Shown here: positions 9,454 through 16,003 of the stretch, in pieces
Layout: each line of letters begins with the position of its first letter
Position numbering within the stretch: position 1 is the stretch's first letter
Source of the DNA: CAZJBP01 sp964544115
GTDB taxonomy: Bacteria > Verrucomicrobiota > Kiritimatiellia > UBA8416 > JADHWI01
Assembly (NCBI GenBank): GCA_964544115.1
Contig: CAZJBP010000080.1
Coordinates: 1-17,026 of the forward strand
DNA length: 17,026 bases
Direction: 5' to 3'
Notes under the pieces: generated by a model
What the model was told of the DNA's origin: nothing
The model's database searches: none
The model's input: the letters and a program-made list of their open reading frames with translations, nothing else
Made by a program: the position numbers and the translations under genes

Positions 9454-10859
9454 AAGAGCATCTGCGCCAGGGCGGTGGCCAGCTGCGGGCGGCGCGCCGC
9501 CCGGGGCTTGGCCGCAACCGTGTTTCTGGGCATCATGGACAGGTTCCAGCGCGGCGCCGAGGCCGCGGGAGCCGGAGGGGTTCTGCGCGGTGCGGCGGCG
9601 CGGATGGTCGGCGTGGCGTTGTAGGCGTCGAGGAAGGGCTGCGGAAGGGCGTTGCCCTGGGCGGCGCGCATCATGCCGATGAGTCTGGCCATGCCCGGCA
9701 TGGCCAGGTGCAGGTTGGCGCCATCCTCCGCGTCCAGTTCGCCCCGGACCTCGCACACGATGCCATTCTGATACAGGTTGGCGATCAGCGCGCGCAGCGT
9801 CAGGCTGTCGTCGCCGGTGACGATGGCGCGTCGCGGCTTCAGGGTCAGTCGCCCGGATGCCGCTTGGATGCCGCTGAGAAGGCGCCCGGCGATAACGGCG
9901 GCCGCCTTTCGCGCCGCGATGTCCAGATCCACGAGGCTCGAAGGCCCCGTCTTCCAGCTCGGATACAGCGGCAGCTGCATGTCGCCGCCGGGCTCCGAGG
10001 GCAGCGACAGCTCGGTGCGTTCGTTCAGCCACAGCGCCAGGTCCTCGGGGGCCGTGTTCAGGCGCCGCGCCGCCTCCTGAAGAACCTCGTAGCTGCCGCC
10101 CTCCACCCACGTGGTGTGGACCAGGCGACCCTCGTTGAAGAACGAGCACGATGTCGTCAGCCGGTCCACGTCGATGGCGATCGTCTCCGCCGTCTTCTCG
10201 TCGGCGGTGAGGTTGCCGGCGATCGCCGAGAAGGGGGACATCAGGACGTCCACGTTCAGGTCCAGCGACTTCAGGCAGTCCAGGATCATTCGCGAACTGT
10301 CGTGATGCGTGAGCACCAGGTGGGCGTTGATTTCGACGTGGTCCGCTGCCATGCCGCACGGATCCTCCGTCGGCTGCCTGCCGTCGATCCCGTACGAGAG
10401 GGGGACCAGGTCGGCCACGGCGTAGCGCGGCCAGAAGCCGTCGCGCGCCACGCGGGTCTCGACCTGCCGGAGATGAGCCGCGGTCACCACGCTGCTGTCG
10501 GTGCGGAACGGGCCGTCGGGATGCGTGGACACGCGGGACGAGGCCTGTCGGCTGAGGGTGGTGCGCGGCGGAAGGCACAGGGCAAAGCGGGCGTGCCGGA
10601 AGTCCTGGCCTGAGCCCAGGCTGTTCCAGCACCGCTCGATCGCGCGCTCGACATCCTGAGTGGCGGGCTCCTGGCCCTGTTGCGCAGGGAAGAAGGCGTG
10701 CCGCACGCGGATCGGGTGCACGCTGCGCCCCAGCCGGTCGGCGTGAACCAGGGCCATGGCGACCCAGTTGTCGCCCACGACGGCGCCGGCGAACACGGTT
10801 TCGTGATCTTGTGCGGCGGAGCGGTCGGAGCGCGGCGCGGCCGGTCGGGTGATCTTCAT
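9450..10859 (-). CDS. Divergent FtsA-like protein (actin/ASKHA fold) with degenerate nucleotide site
   Basis: The 469-residue product is recognisable as FtsA-like in its middle. PLSYGIDGRQPTEDPCGMAA (153-172) matches the FtsA pattern of a Pro, Tyr-x-x-Asp-Gly and Asp-Pro-x-Gly-Met. HVEINAHLVL, SPFSAIAGNLTADEK and AIDVDRLTTSCSFFNEGRLVHT (228-249) follow the FtsA order; the last corresponds to the phosphate-2 DxGGGTT motif. Here the glycines are gone (DVDRLTT), the N-terminal phosphate-1 motif reads VVGDNWV, and the adenosine-motif GG is GD (VTGDD, 347-351). Binding or hydrolysis of ATP is therefore doubtful. A Pro/Ala/Arg-rich tail (about 420-456) ends in a short possibly amphipathic helix, RPQLATALAQMLF, as in the FtsA membrane anchor. 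PilM is the main alternative relative, but no pilus genes are seen. The ATG overlaps the upstream regulator's stop (ATGA), with GGGGAG as ribosome-binding site. No ftsZ or other division genes are in the window. Confidence 0.7.
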   Translation of the reverse strand: MKITRPAAPRSDRSAAQDHETVFAGAVVGDNWVAMALVHADRLGRSVHPIRVRHAFFPAQQGQEPATQDVERAIERCWNSLGSGQDFRHARFALCLPPRTTLSRQASSRVSTHPDGPFRTDSSVVTAAHLRQVETRVARDGFWPRYAVADLVPLSYGIDGRQPTEDPCGMAADHVEINAHLVLTHHDSSRMILDCLKSLDLNVDVLMSPFSAIAGNLTADEKTAETIAIDVDRLTTSCSFFNEGRLVHTTWVEGGSYEVLQEAARRLNTAPEDLALWLNERTELSLPSEPGGDMQLPLYPSWKTGPSSLVDLDIAARKAAAVIAGRLLSGIQAASGRLTLKPRRAIVTGDDSLTLRALIANLYQNGIVCEVRGELDAEDGANLHLAMPGMARLIGMMRAAQGNALPQPFLDAYNATPTIRAAAPRRTPPAPAASAPRWNLSMMPRNTVAAKPRAARRPQLATALAQMLF

Positions 10860-11476
10860 GGGGTCTCCCCTTCAGGAGTGGGGAGCGGCCCCGCAGAGGA
10901 GGCCGCCCCCCGATGGGTTAGGGTCGATGAGAACTGAGCCAGTGCATGCAGCTCGCGCAACTCGGCGGCGCGCGAGCGGACGTAAGCGTGGGGATCGCGG
11001 TCCGCCTCGGGCGGCGCGGAGATGTAGGCCGTGCCGCAGCGGACGCAGAACGCTCCGGGGGCGACCGGGGCCGAACAATCGGGATGCGGACAGCGGGACT
11101 CGAGGATCTCACCGCACAGCGCGCAGCGCGTGGCGTCGCCGGCCGCCGCCCACACCGGGATGACCATCAGGCAGGCCCGGCTGCCGGAGACGTAGGCCAC
11201 GTGCGACGGGCAGTCGTGGGCCGGGCAGTACTTGCGGACGCAGGCGCCTGGCATGGCCACTTGATCCGGCGCTGAAGCCGCTTCGGCCCTGACGCCCAGC
11301 AGCGACGCCATGGCCATCACCTTGTCGTCCGCCAGGGCGTCGGGGCGTCCGGACTCGAACATGCTGACTGCGGACTGAGTGGCGCCGATCGAGGTGGCAA
11401 CGTCGGACTGCGTCAGGCCCCGCTCCCGGCGCGCCCTCCGAAACGTCTCTATATCGATCTGTAAGCGCTTGCCCAT
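10856..11476 (-). CDS. XRE-type helix-turn-helix protein with C-terminal zinc ribbons
   Basis: The 206-residue protein begins with a Cro/CI-type helix-turn-helix (about 10-63), FRRARRERGLTQSDVATSIG followed by a TQSAVSMFESG recognition helix. Three Cys-rich zinc-binding groups follow: Cys79/Cys84/Cys89/His92 (CPAHDCPSH), Cys118/Cys121, and Cys129/Cys134 with Cys144/Cys147 (CPHPDC...CVRC), laid out as double zinc ribbons. A charged helical tail (about 155-206) ends the protein. It is likely a DNA-binding regulator whose zinc domain binds a partner or senses metal or redox state; the target is unknown. It is the first gene of a two-gene unit with the FtsA-like gene (4-bp overlap). The start at 11476 is chosen because the helix-turn-helix begins at about residue 10. 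A C8 run on the plus strand gives a G-rich leader just upstream of the ATG. Confidence 0.85.
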   Translation of the reverse strand: MGKRLQIDIETFRRARRERGLTQSDVATSIGATQSAVSMFESGRPDALADDKVMAMASLLGVRAEAASAPDQVAMPGACVRKYCPAHDCPSHVAYVSGSRACLMVIPVWAAAGDATRCALCGEILESRCPHPDCSAPVAPGAFCVRCGTAYISAPPEADRDPHAYVRSRAAELRELHALAQFSSTLTHRGAASSAGPLPTPEGETP

Positions 11477-11549
11477 CGACGCCCCCCCCGCAATGTTCGT
11501 CTGTCGTCAGGAAATGTGTACCAGTGCGGGAGGGTCGTATCAACAAAAA

Positions 11550-11567
11550 AATCAACTGAAGTTGATT
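11550..11567. promoter_or_regulatory. Perfect 8-bp inverted repeat, candidate operator
   Basis: AATCAACT and AGTTGATT form a perfect inverted repeat around a 2-bp centre (GA), preceded by an A7 run. It lies about 75-90 nt upstream of the start codon of the minus-strand XRE/zinc-ribbon gene, where a self-regulating XRE dimer could bind. The 18-bp symmetric layout suits a helix-turn-helix dimer, but the link to this regulator is inferred from position only. Confidence 0.45.
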
Positions 11568-11849
11568 AATATCGGCTGGCGTTTTCCGTGGCTGTAAACA
11601 TCCTGTTAATAAGATATTACCGTCGAGTATTATGTGCGATAAACTGCCTGCTGAATGGGGCTAACTTGATATTTGTGGCGGCTGTTGATAACTGGACTGC
11701 GGGACGTGAGCGGTGAGGAGGGACCTGTTTGCCAGCCATGCGCGGAAGGCCAGCGGGGCAGACGCATCTAATTCTTCTTCTGTCGTTTCGGGGGCGGAGT
11801 CGGCATTGGCAGCGAATGGCTCTTGGTTAATCGCTATTTCCCGTCCGAG

Positions 11850-11910
11850 TCCTAATCTTGATCTTAATCGTAATCCATTGTGCACGAGTGGATTAAGAGC
11901 AAGATTAGGA
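11850..11910. repeat. Hairpin of hexamer-periodic GATTA/TAATC repeats
   Basis: TCCTAATCTTG (11850-11860) pairs perfectly with CAAGATTAGGA (11900-11910), and inside it TAATCCA (11871-11877) pairs with TGGATTA (11889-11895). The left arm reads as consecutive 6-mers TAATCT, TGATCT, TAATCG, TAATCC; the right arm as GGATTA, AGAGCA, AGATTA, and continues beyond the hairpin as GGAGCA, CGATTA. There is no T-run on either side, so it is not a typical intrinsic terminator, although it lies downstream of the prenyltransferase-like gene. It looks like a REP- or MITE-like intergenic element. Confidence 0.6.
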
Positions 11911-11950
11911 GCACGATTAAGAAGGCAAGGACCCCTAAGCAGGCGCCATT

Positions 11951-11974
11951 CGAATCGGAATCGGCATCGAGGAA
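11951..11974. repeat. Second hexamer-periodic tract (GAATC type)
   Basis: Four consecutive 6-mers, CGAATC, GGAATC, GGCATC and GAGGAA, lie 40 nt beyond the GATTA hairpin and share its 6-bp period. This suggests that both belong to one composite element of about 11825-11974. The element's limits cannot be fixed from a single copy. Confidence 0.4.
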
Positions 11975-12060
11975 GGAAGGACGGTTTAGATGCGTTCGCC
12001 CTGGGGAGGCCGCTGGGGTGCGGGCTCCCGGCGCATTGGGATGAACGGGTGGGCCTACAG

Positions 12061-13224
12061 CTACAGGCTTTCGAGGGCCAGGAGGGCGTAGGAACTCACG
12101 AGGACCGGATCGTTCTCCCAGAACCGGTTGTTCTCGTTGATCCAGTAGCCGCCTTTGGGGTCCACCTTCTGCAGTGAGATGATTTTTCCGGCGACGGCCA
12201 CCCGCCAGTTGACCGGTTCGGCGCCGGCGCGGGGGATGAGGTCCCGACCGCTGGCCGAGAGCGAGCGGCTGAGGATTTCGTAGAAGAAATACAGTCCCTG
12301 TTGTCCCATGCCGGGGTTCTCGTCGATGGACCAGTTGGCGGCGGCCCAGTCGAACGCCGACCGGACGCGGTAATCGTCGCGGCTGACATGGGAGTAAATC
12401 AGCGCCAGCATTCCAGAGTAGGTCATGCTGCCGTAGGACCGGAACGCGACGGCGCCCTGGGCGTTGGTCGTGGTTCCGCCCTTGGTGGCGTCGGTGGGGT
12501 TGTAGAAGAATCCGCCCTTGTTGGTGCCGGCGGCGTCTCCCGCGTTCTGCATCCGCTCGATGAACTTGATCGCGGCGTCCCAGTCGATGTCCGCCTGCTT
12601 CGAGCCGGTCGGCCGCGAGTCCTCGGCGGCGGCGGTGATGCGCAGAGCCTGGATGCTGTAGAAGGTGTTCAGCAGGTCGGTGTAGGCGCGTCCGGTGGCC
12701 CCGTCATAGCCAAAGCCGCCGCTGTAGACGTCGTCGCCGAAGTGCTGTGACGCGGCCACGAATTCGCGAGCCTTGAGAATGATGGGGACCAGCGTCTTGT
12801 CCCCGCTCTCGAACAGCGCGGTCATGCAGATGGCCGTGTTGTAATTGCTGAGCCCGCCGCCCTTCTTGCCGGGCACGTCGCGGTAGATGCCGCCGTCCGG
12901 CTGCACGTAGCCGCGCAGGTTCTTGACCGCCTTGTCGATGGCCGGCTTGCGCGACGGATCGCCGCTGCGAATCAGCGCCCAGAGGGGCAGGGCCGACAGC
13001 GCCGGGTAGTTGGTGTCGGACCATGAGCCGTCCGCGCGCTGGTTGGCGACCAGCCAGTCGCAGCTGCGGCGCACAGCGGCCTGTCGCTCGTTTTCCAGCG
13101 AGACGGGCAGAACGCCGGCCGGCGGCTGTGCGCTGACCAGGGCGGTGCTCTGGGCGGCGGCGAGGCCGGCGGGGAGGGCCGCGGCGAGGGTGAGAAGGGC
13201 GACACATCGGCTAACGCGGTTCAT
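12061..13224 (-). CDS. Secreted prenyltransferase/squalene-cyclase-like repeat protein
   Basis: The 387-residue protein has a Sec signal peptide (about 1-24, cleavage near AAA-QS) and alpha/alpha-toroid repeats of the prenyltransferase/squalene oxidase type. These include QRADGSW (62-68, a QW-like motif), QPDGGIYRD, SGGFGYDG, KGGFFYNP, SYGSMTYSGMLALIY, ENPGMGQQGLYFFYE and KGGYWINENNRFWE near the C terminus (357-370). Two-helix repeats recur through the whole length. The DxDD acid motif of class II terpene cyclases is absent, so a cyclase activity is unlikely. Export also argues against a cytoplasmic prenyltransferase, and binding or degradation of a polymer or lipid is possible but unproven. 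ATG 13224 has AGGAAGGA about 8 nt upstream and starts the signal peptide; a longer in-frame start at 13383 lies inside the divergent gene and is rejected. It is single-gene and divergent from the AMMECR1 operon. Confidence 0.85.
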   Translation of the reverse strand: MNRVSRCVALLTLAAALPAGLAAAQSTALVSAQPPAGVLPVSLENERQAAVRRSCDWLVANQRADGSWSDTNYPALSALPLWALIRSGDPSRKPAIDKAVKNLRGYVQPDGGIYRDVPGKKGGGLSNYNTAICMTALFESGDKTLVPIILKAREFVAASQHFGDDVYSGGFGYDGATGRAYTDLLNTFYSIQALRITAAAEDSRPTGSKQADIDWDAAIKFIERMQNAGDAAGTNKGGFFYNPTDATKGGTTTNAQGAVAFRSYGSMTYSGMLALIYSHVSRDDYRVRSAFDWAAANWSIDENPGMGQQGLYFFYEILSRSLSASGRDLIPRAGAEPVNWRVAVAGKIISLQKVDPKGGYWINENNRFWENDPVLVSSYALLALESL

Positions 13225-13255
13225 GGAGTTGATCCTTCCTTTTCTCTGTAAGCGT

Positions 13256-13283
13256 TCTACACTACAAAAAGGTTCACAATCAA
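13256..13283 (-). promoter_or_regulatory. Candidate promoter for the prenyltransferase-like gene
   Basis: Read on the minus strand, TTGATT (13283-13278) and TGTAGA (13261-13256) are spaced by 16 bp and would give a leader of about 25 nt before the ATG at 13224. The -35 matches TTGACA in four bases and the -10 is moderate. The 67-nt divergent gap must serve both this gene and the AMMECR1 operon; no comparable plus-strand pair was found. Confidence 0.35.
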
Positions 13284-13291
13284 GAGGCCAT

Positions 13292-13879
13292 ATGACACCG
13301 ATCAAGGAGCATCGCAGCGGCGAGTGGTCGCCGGGTTTGGCGGAGTCGGAGAGGGAGACGGTGTTCGCCCTTGCCGCCGACACGCTGAAGTGGTGCGTCG
13401 AGGGATCCCGAGGCGCATTTCCGTTCGCGAACTACGCCCTCACGGAGCGGCTGCAAGAGCCGGTGGCCACGTTCGTGACGCTGAAGATCAGGGAACAGCT
13501 GCGCGGGTGCATCGGCTGCCTCGCTCCGGAGGCGGCGCTGTACCGGTCCGTGCACGACAACGCGATCAATGCGGCGCTGCACGATTACCGGTTCAGGCCG
13601 GTCTCATCCCGGGAGCTTCCCCTGATCGAAGTGTACGTATCGCTCCTCAGCCCGATTCGCCCGATTGCCACGCTGGACGAGTTCCACATCGGCGCCCACG
13701 GGATCATCATTGAAAAGGGATCGCGCCGGGCGGTCTACCTGCCCGAGGTGGCGGTGGAGCAGGGGTGGACCCGGGAGGAGGCGCTGACCTCGCTCAGCGA
13801 GAAAGCGGGACTGCCGCCGGACGCATGGCGGGAAGGGGCGCGATTCAAGGTGTTTTCGAGCGTGGTTCTGTCGAGATAA
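13292..13879 (+). CDS. AMMECR1-domain protein (AmmeMemoRadiSam system protein A)
   Basis: The 195-residue protein is a complete AMMECR1 domain, with FANYALTERLQEPVATFVTL leading into the family signature LRGCIGCL (70-77) and a C-terminal WTREEALTSLSEKAGLPPDAWREG segment typical of the family. The biochemical role of the family is unsettled; in many prokaryotes it occurs with Memo and a radical-SAM protein, but neither is seen here. The ATG at 13292 follows AGAGG and gives the usual length. A longer in-frame start at 13010 lies antisense to the prenyltransferase gene and is rejected. It heads a tight plus-strand operon, with a nitroreductase gene 10 nt downstream. Confidence 0.93.
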   Translation: MTPIKEHRSGEWSPGLAESERETVFALAADTLKWCVEGSRGAFPFANYALTERLQEPVATFVTLKIREQLRGCIGCLAPEAALYRSVHDNAINAALHDYRFRPVSSRELPLIEVYVSLLSPIRPIATLDEFHIGAHGIIIEKGSRRAVYLPEVAVEQGWTREEALTSLSEKAGLPPDAWREGARFKVFSSVVLSR

Positions 13880-13889
13880 GGCGGGCGCA

Positions 13890-14435
13890 ATGAACGTCGG
13901 GGATGCGATTGCCCGCAGGCGCAGTTGTCGGGCCTACCGGGACGCCCCTGTGCCGCCGGAGGCCGTGGACCGGCTGGTCGAGGCCGTGCGCCTGGCCCCC
14001 TCGGCCTGCAACCGGCAGCCGTGGCGGCTGGCGCTGGTGACGGACCCGGCCGTGCGCCGCGGGATCGTTGAACGCGGGTTTCTGCCCGGCATCCGCATGC
14101 CCTGGGCGCTTGACGCGCCGCTGCTGGTCGTGCTCGGGATGGTGCGATCCACGACTACTCACCGGCTCGGTGTGTGGCTCTCGGGTGTGGACTACCCGTG
14201 GGTGGATATGGGGATCGCGGGCGAACACCTGGTGCTGTCGGCAACAGAGCTTGGGCTGGGAACCTGCTGGATCGGGTGGATCCGGTCGCGCGTGATCCGC
14301 CGCCTGGTCGGCTGGCCCCTGGCGGTCCGCCCTGTCGCGATCATCGCGGTGGGCTATCCCGCGGAGCCGGACCGCGCGGCGCGCGAGGTGTCGCGGATGC
14401 CGGTGGAACAATGGGTCAAACGGGTGCAGTCATGA
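13890..14435 (+). CDS. Nitroreductase-family flavoprotein
   Basis: The 181-residue protein shows nitroreductase-family features: RRSCRAYRD (10-18) binding FMN phosphate near the N terminus, RLAPSACNRQPWRL (34-47) and DMGIAGEHLVLSATELGLGTCWIGW (two blocks, from 106). These are flavin enzymes that reduce nitro groups, quinones or other acceptors with NAD(P)H. It is short, in the size range of compact members. The substrate is unknown. The ATG lies 10 nt behind the AMMECR1 stop, and its own stop overlaps the next start as ATGA, so it is co-transcribed and probably coupled. Confidence 0.92.
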   Translation: MNVGDAIARRRSCRAYRDAPVPPEAVDRLVEAVRLAPSACNRQPWRLALVTDPAVRRGIVERGFLPGIRMPWALDAPLLVVLGMVRSTTTHRLGVWLSGVDYPWVDMGIAGEHLVLSATELGLGTCWIGWIRSRVIRRLVGWPLAVRPVAIIAVGYPAEPDRAAREVSRMPVEQWVKRVQS

Positions 14436-14971
14436 ATCGCCCGCTGGCGATCGTCCTGATCAATGCGCGCCTCGACCGCGAGGCGGTGGTGGAGGCCCTG
14501 CAGGCGGCGGGTGCGACCGTGGAGGCCTTTGCCACGGCCGACCGCGCGATGCCCGCGCTGGAAAGCCATGCGGCCGCGGTCATCGTGATCGACGCGCGGG
14601 TCTACCCCGGCTTTGGTTGCTCGGACCCGTCCATCCGCGAGATGACCGGGATGCTGAGGGATGCTCGCTGCTCGGAAAATCTGCTGCGGTGGCAGATTGC
14701 AATGAGCGTCATGGAGGGCGTGCGGGAGAAAGGGTCGCCCAACGTTCTAACGCGCTGCGTGATCCGGTTTCCGCCGCTGCCGGCATACCACTTCGTCGTG
14801 GGCGACGAACTGACGCGGGAGGGGGTCGAAGAGGATCTCGCCCGGCTGCGGCCCGTGGTGGCGTGTCACGGTGCAGACCTCGACGCGTGCGTGGAGGCCG
14901 CGGTGGCCGCCCTGCGCGAGGCGGCGGCAGAGGGCGCCTTGGGCCAAAGGAATTCGGGAGGTGGGGAGTGA
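14432..14971 (+). CDS. Protein of unknown function, Rossmann/receiver-like N-terminal half
   Basis: I do not recognise this 179-residue protein. The N-terminal third alternates beta strands and helices (LAIVLIN, TVEAFA, AAVIVID) and has Asp54 at the end of the third strand, where receiver domains carry the phosphoacceptor. The acidic pair normally found after strand 1 is missing (Asn11 instead), so phosphorylation is doubtful. Residues about 75-130 contain several Cys residues and a PPLPAYHFVVGDE segment; the C terminus is an Ala/Glu-rich helix followed by a Gly-rich tail. No signal peptide is visible. ATG 14432 overlaps the nitroreductase stop (ATGA) and its own TGA overlaps the omptin-like GTG start (GTGA), so it is embedded in the operon. 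Confidence 0.75.
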   Translation: MNRPLAIVLINARLDREAVVEALQAAGATVEAFATADRAMPALESHAAAVIVIDARVYPGFGCSDPSIREMTGMLRDARCSENLLRWQIAMSVMEGVREKGSPNVLTRCVIRFPPLPAYHFVVGDELTREGVEEDLARLRPVVACHGADLDACVEAAVAALREAAAEGALGQRNSGGGE

Positions 14972-15978
14972 CGAACGTCGTTGCCGTAGTTCGTGCGCCG
15001 TGGTGCCGCCTGGCCACCGCGCTGGTCATGAGCCTGGGAGCGGCGGCGTCCGCACAGGAGACACCCGCCGTTGACGACGGGTCTGCCGCCGATGTGGCGA
15101 CGGTGGTCACGTCCGCGCCGCCGACGCAGGTTGAACTGTCAGTGGCGACAGAAGCCTGGCACGGCGACACGACGTACCGCATTGGCGGCGCCGTTCGGCT
15201 GCCCGACGGCCGCCAGCTCCGCACGCGCTTCCCGATCAGCGAATTGGAGTTTCCAATGGACGTGACGGTCGGCGCCCTGGCGGTCAAGGTTCCTGTCGGC
15301 GCGCAATGGGAAGTCGGTGCCCGAGGGGCGAAGAACCTGACGACCGACGCGGGCACGGTCACGGACACCGACTGGGGCGCGCTGACCGGCGGGGATACGG
15401 TGGACATCTACTCCGAGAGCGACGCCGACCTTGACGTGTGGGAAGCGGAGGCGTGGTGTCGCTACGCCCTGCCGCCCGTGGCCGGGGTGCGCTTTTCGCT
15501 GGGGCTAGGCTACCTGCGCCAGGAACTGTCCTACGACGTATCGAACCTGAACCAGAGCTATCCCTCATCGGGCGGAGCGCTGGCGCCCGACATCGTGGCC
15601 GGCCGGGTGGCGACGTACGATGCGACCTTCAGCCTGCCGTACGCCGAGGCGCGCGCGAGTGCGGAGCTGGGGCCTCGGGTCGGGCTGACGTTCCGCGCGG
15701 CCGCCGCGCCCTTGGCCACGGTCGAGGACGAGGATCACCACCTCCTGCGCGACAAGGTGTCCAAGGCGGACGATGACGGGTTCGGAGTGATGCTCGACGG
15801 CGCCTGCCGCTACCGCGCCATCTCCGGCCTGTTCCTTGAGGCCGGCGTGTCGTATCGCTCGATCGACGCAGACGGTCGTCAGACCCAGACGGATGCCGGC
15901 GGCACGATAGGGTCAGTGGCACACGAGGTCGAACAGCGTCTCACGATTGCACGCCTGGCGCTGGGCTGGGCGTTATGA
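14968..15978 (+). CDS. Omptin-like outer-membrane protease (beta-barrel)
   Basis: The 336-residue precursor has a signal peptide (about 1-29, cleavage ASA-QE) and alternating amphipathic strands throughout. Its order of motifs resembles OmpT: FPISELEFPMDVTVGA near the first strands, TVTDTDW (Asp133, Asp135) where OmpT has its VDQDW loop with Asp83/Asp85, YSESDADLDVWEAEAW, LGLGYLRQELSYD and then VEDEDHHLLRDK (Asp256, His258) where OmpT has Asp210/His212. The spacing from the second Asp to the third, 121 residues, is close to the 125 of OmpT. Omptins cleave peptides at the cell surface, usually next to basic residues. The assignment is by memory of motifs and needs structural confirmation; the alternative is a non-catalytic barrel. 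The GTG start overlaps the preceding stop (GTGA) behind GGGAGGTGGGGA. Confidence 0.65.
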   Translation: MTNVVAVVRAPWCRLATALVMSLGAAASAQETPAVDDGSAADVATVVTSAPPTQVELSVATEAWHGDTTYRIGGAVRLPDGRQLRTRFPISELEFPMDVTVGALAVKVPVGAQWEVGARGAKNLTTDAGTVTDTDWGALTGGDTVDIYSESDADLDVWEAEAWCRYALPPVAGVRFSLGLGYLRQELSYDVSNLNQSYPSSGGALAPDIVAGRVATYDATFSLPYAEARASAELGPRVGLTFRAAAAPLATVEDEDHHLLRDKVSKADDDGFGVMLDGACRYRAISGLFLEAGVSYRSIDADGRQTQTDAGGTIGSVAHEVEQRLTIARLALGWAL

Positions 15979-16003
15979 GCGGCGCGCTGGGAACGGTGCG
16001 ACT

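Larger units (their letters stand above)
11477..12060. other. AT-rich intergenic region, 584 nt, no convincing gene
   Basis: This stretch lies downstream of the prenyltransferase-like gene and upstream of the XRE gene, both on the minus strand. From about 11500 to 11900 it is visibly richer in A and T than the rest of the window. It holds a perfect inverted repeat (11550-11567), a smaller TAATA-aga-TATTA palindrome (11607-11619), and a hexamer-periodic hairpin element (about 11850-11974). A plus-strand open frame from 11713 shows no family resemblance and overlaps the antisense of the prenyltransferase gene, so it is not called. A promoter for the XRE gene must lie here, but no clear minus-strand -35/-10 pair stood out. 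Confidence 0.7.

Noticed and set aside
8973..10613. Long plus-strand frame of 546 codons across the HAD and FtsA-like genes
   Set aside because: Arg/Gly-rich shadow translation produced by high GC content; the HAD and FtsA-like proteins on their own frames carry clear motifs.
8902..10632. Long minus-strand frame of 576 codons overlapping the FtsA-like gene
   Set aside because: Pro/Arg/Gly-rich, no motifs, out of frame with the recognisable FtsA-like protein.
11850..11910. GATTA hairpin as an intrinsic terminator for the prenyltransferase-like gene
   Set aside because: The stem is AT-rich and bulged, has no adjacent T-run on the minus strand and sits about 150 nt beyond the stop; a repeat element is the better description.
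12055..12066. Tandem CTACAG CTACAG at the end of the prenyltransferase-like gene as a target-site duplication
   Set aside because: The copies are directly adjacent with no inserted element between them.
11713..12177. Plus-strand open frame of 154 codons in the intergenic region
   Set aside because: Low-complexity Ser/Arg/Gly-rich translation with no family resemblance; it runs through the hairpin element and then antisense to the end of the prenyltransferase-like gene.
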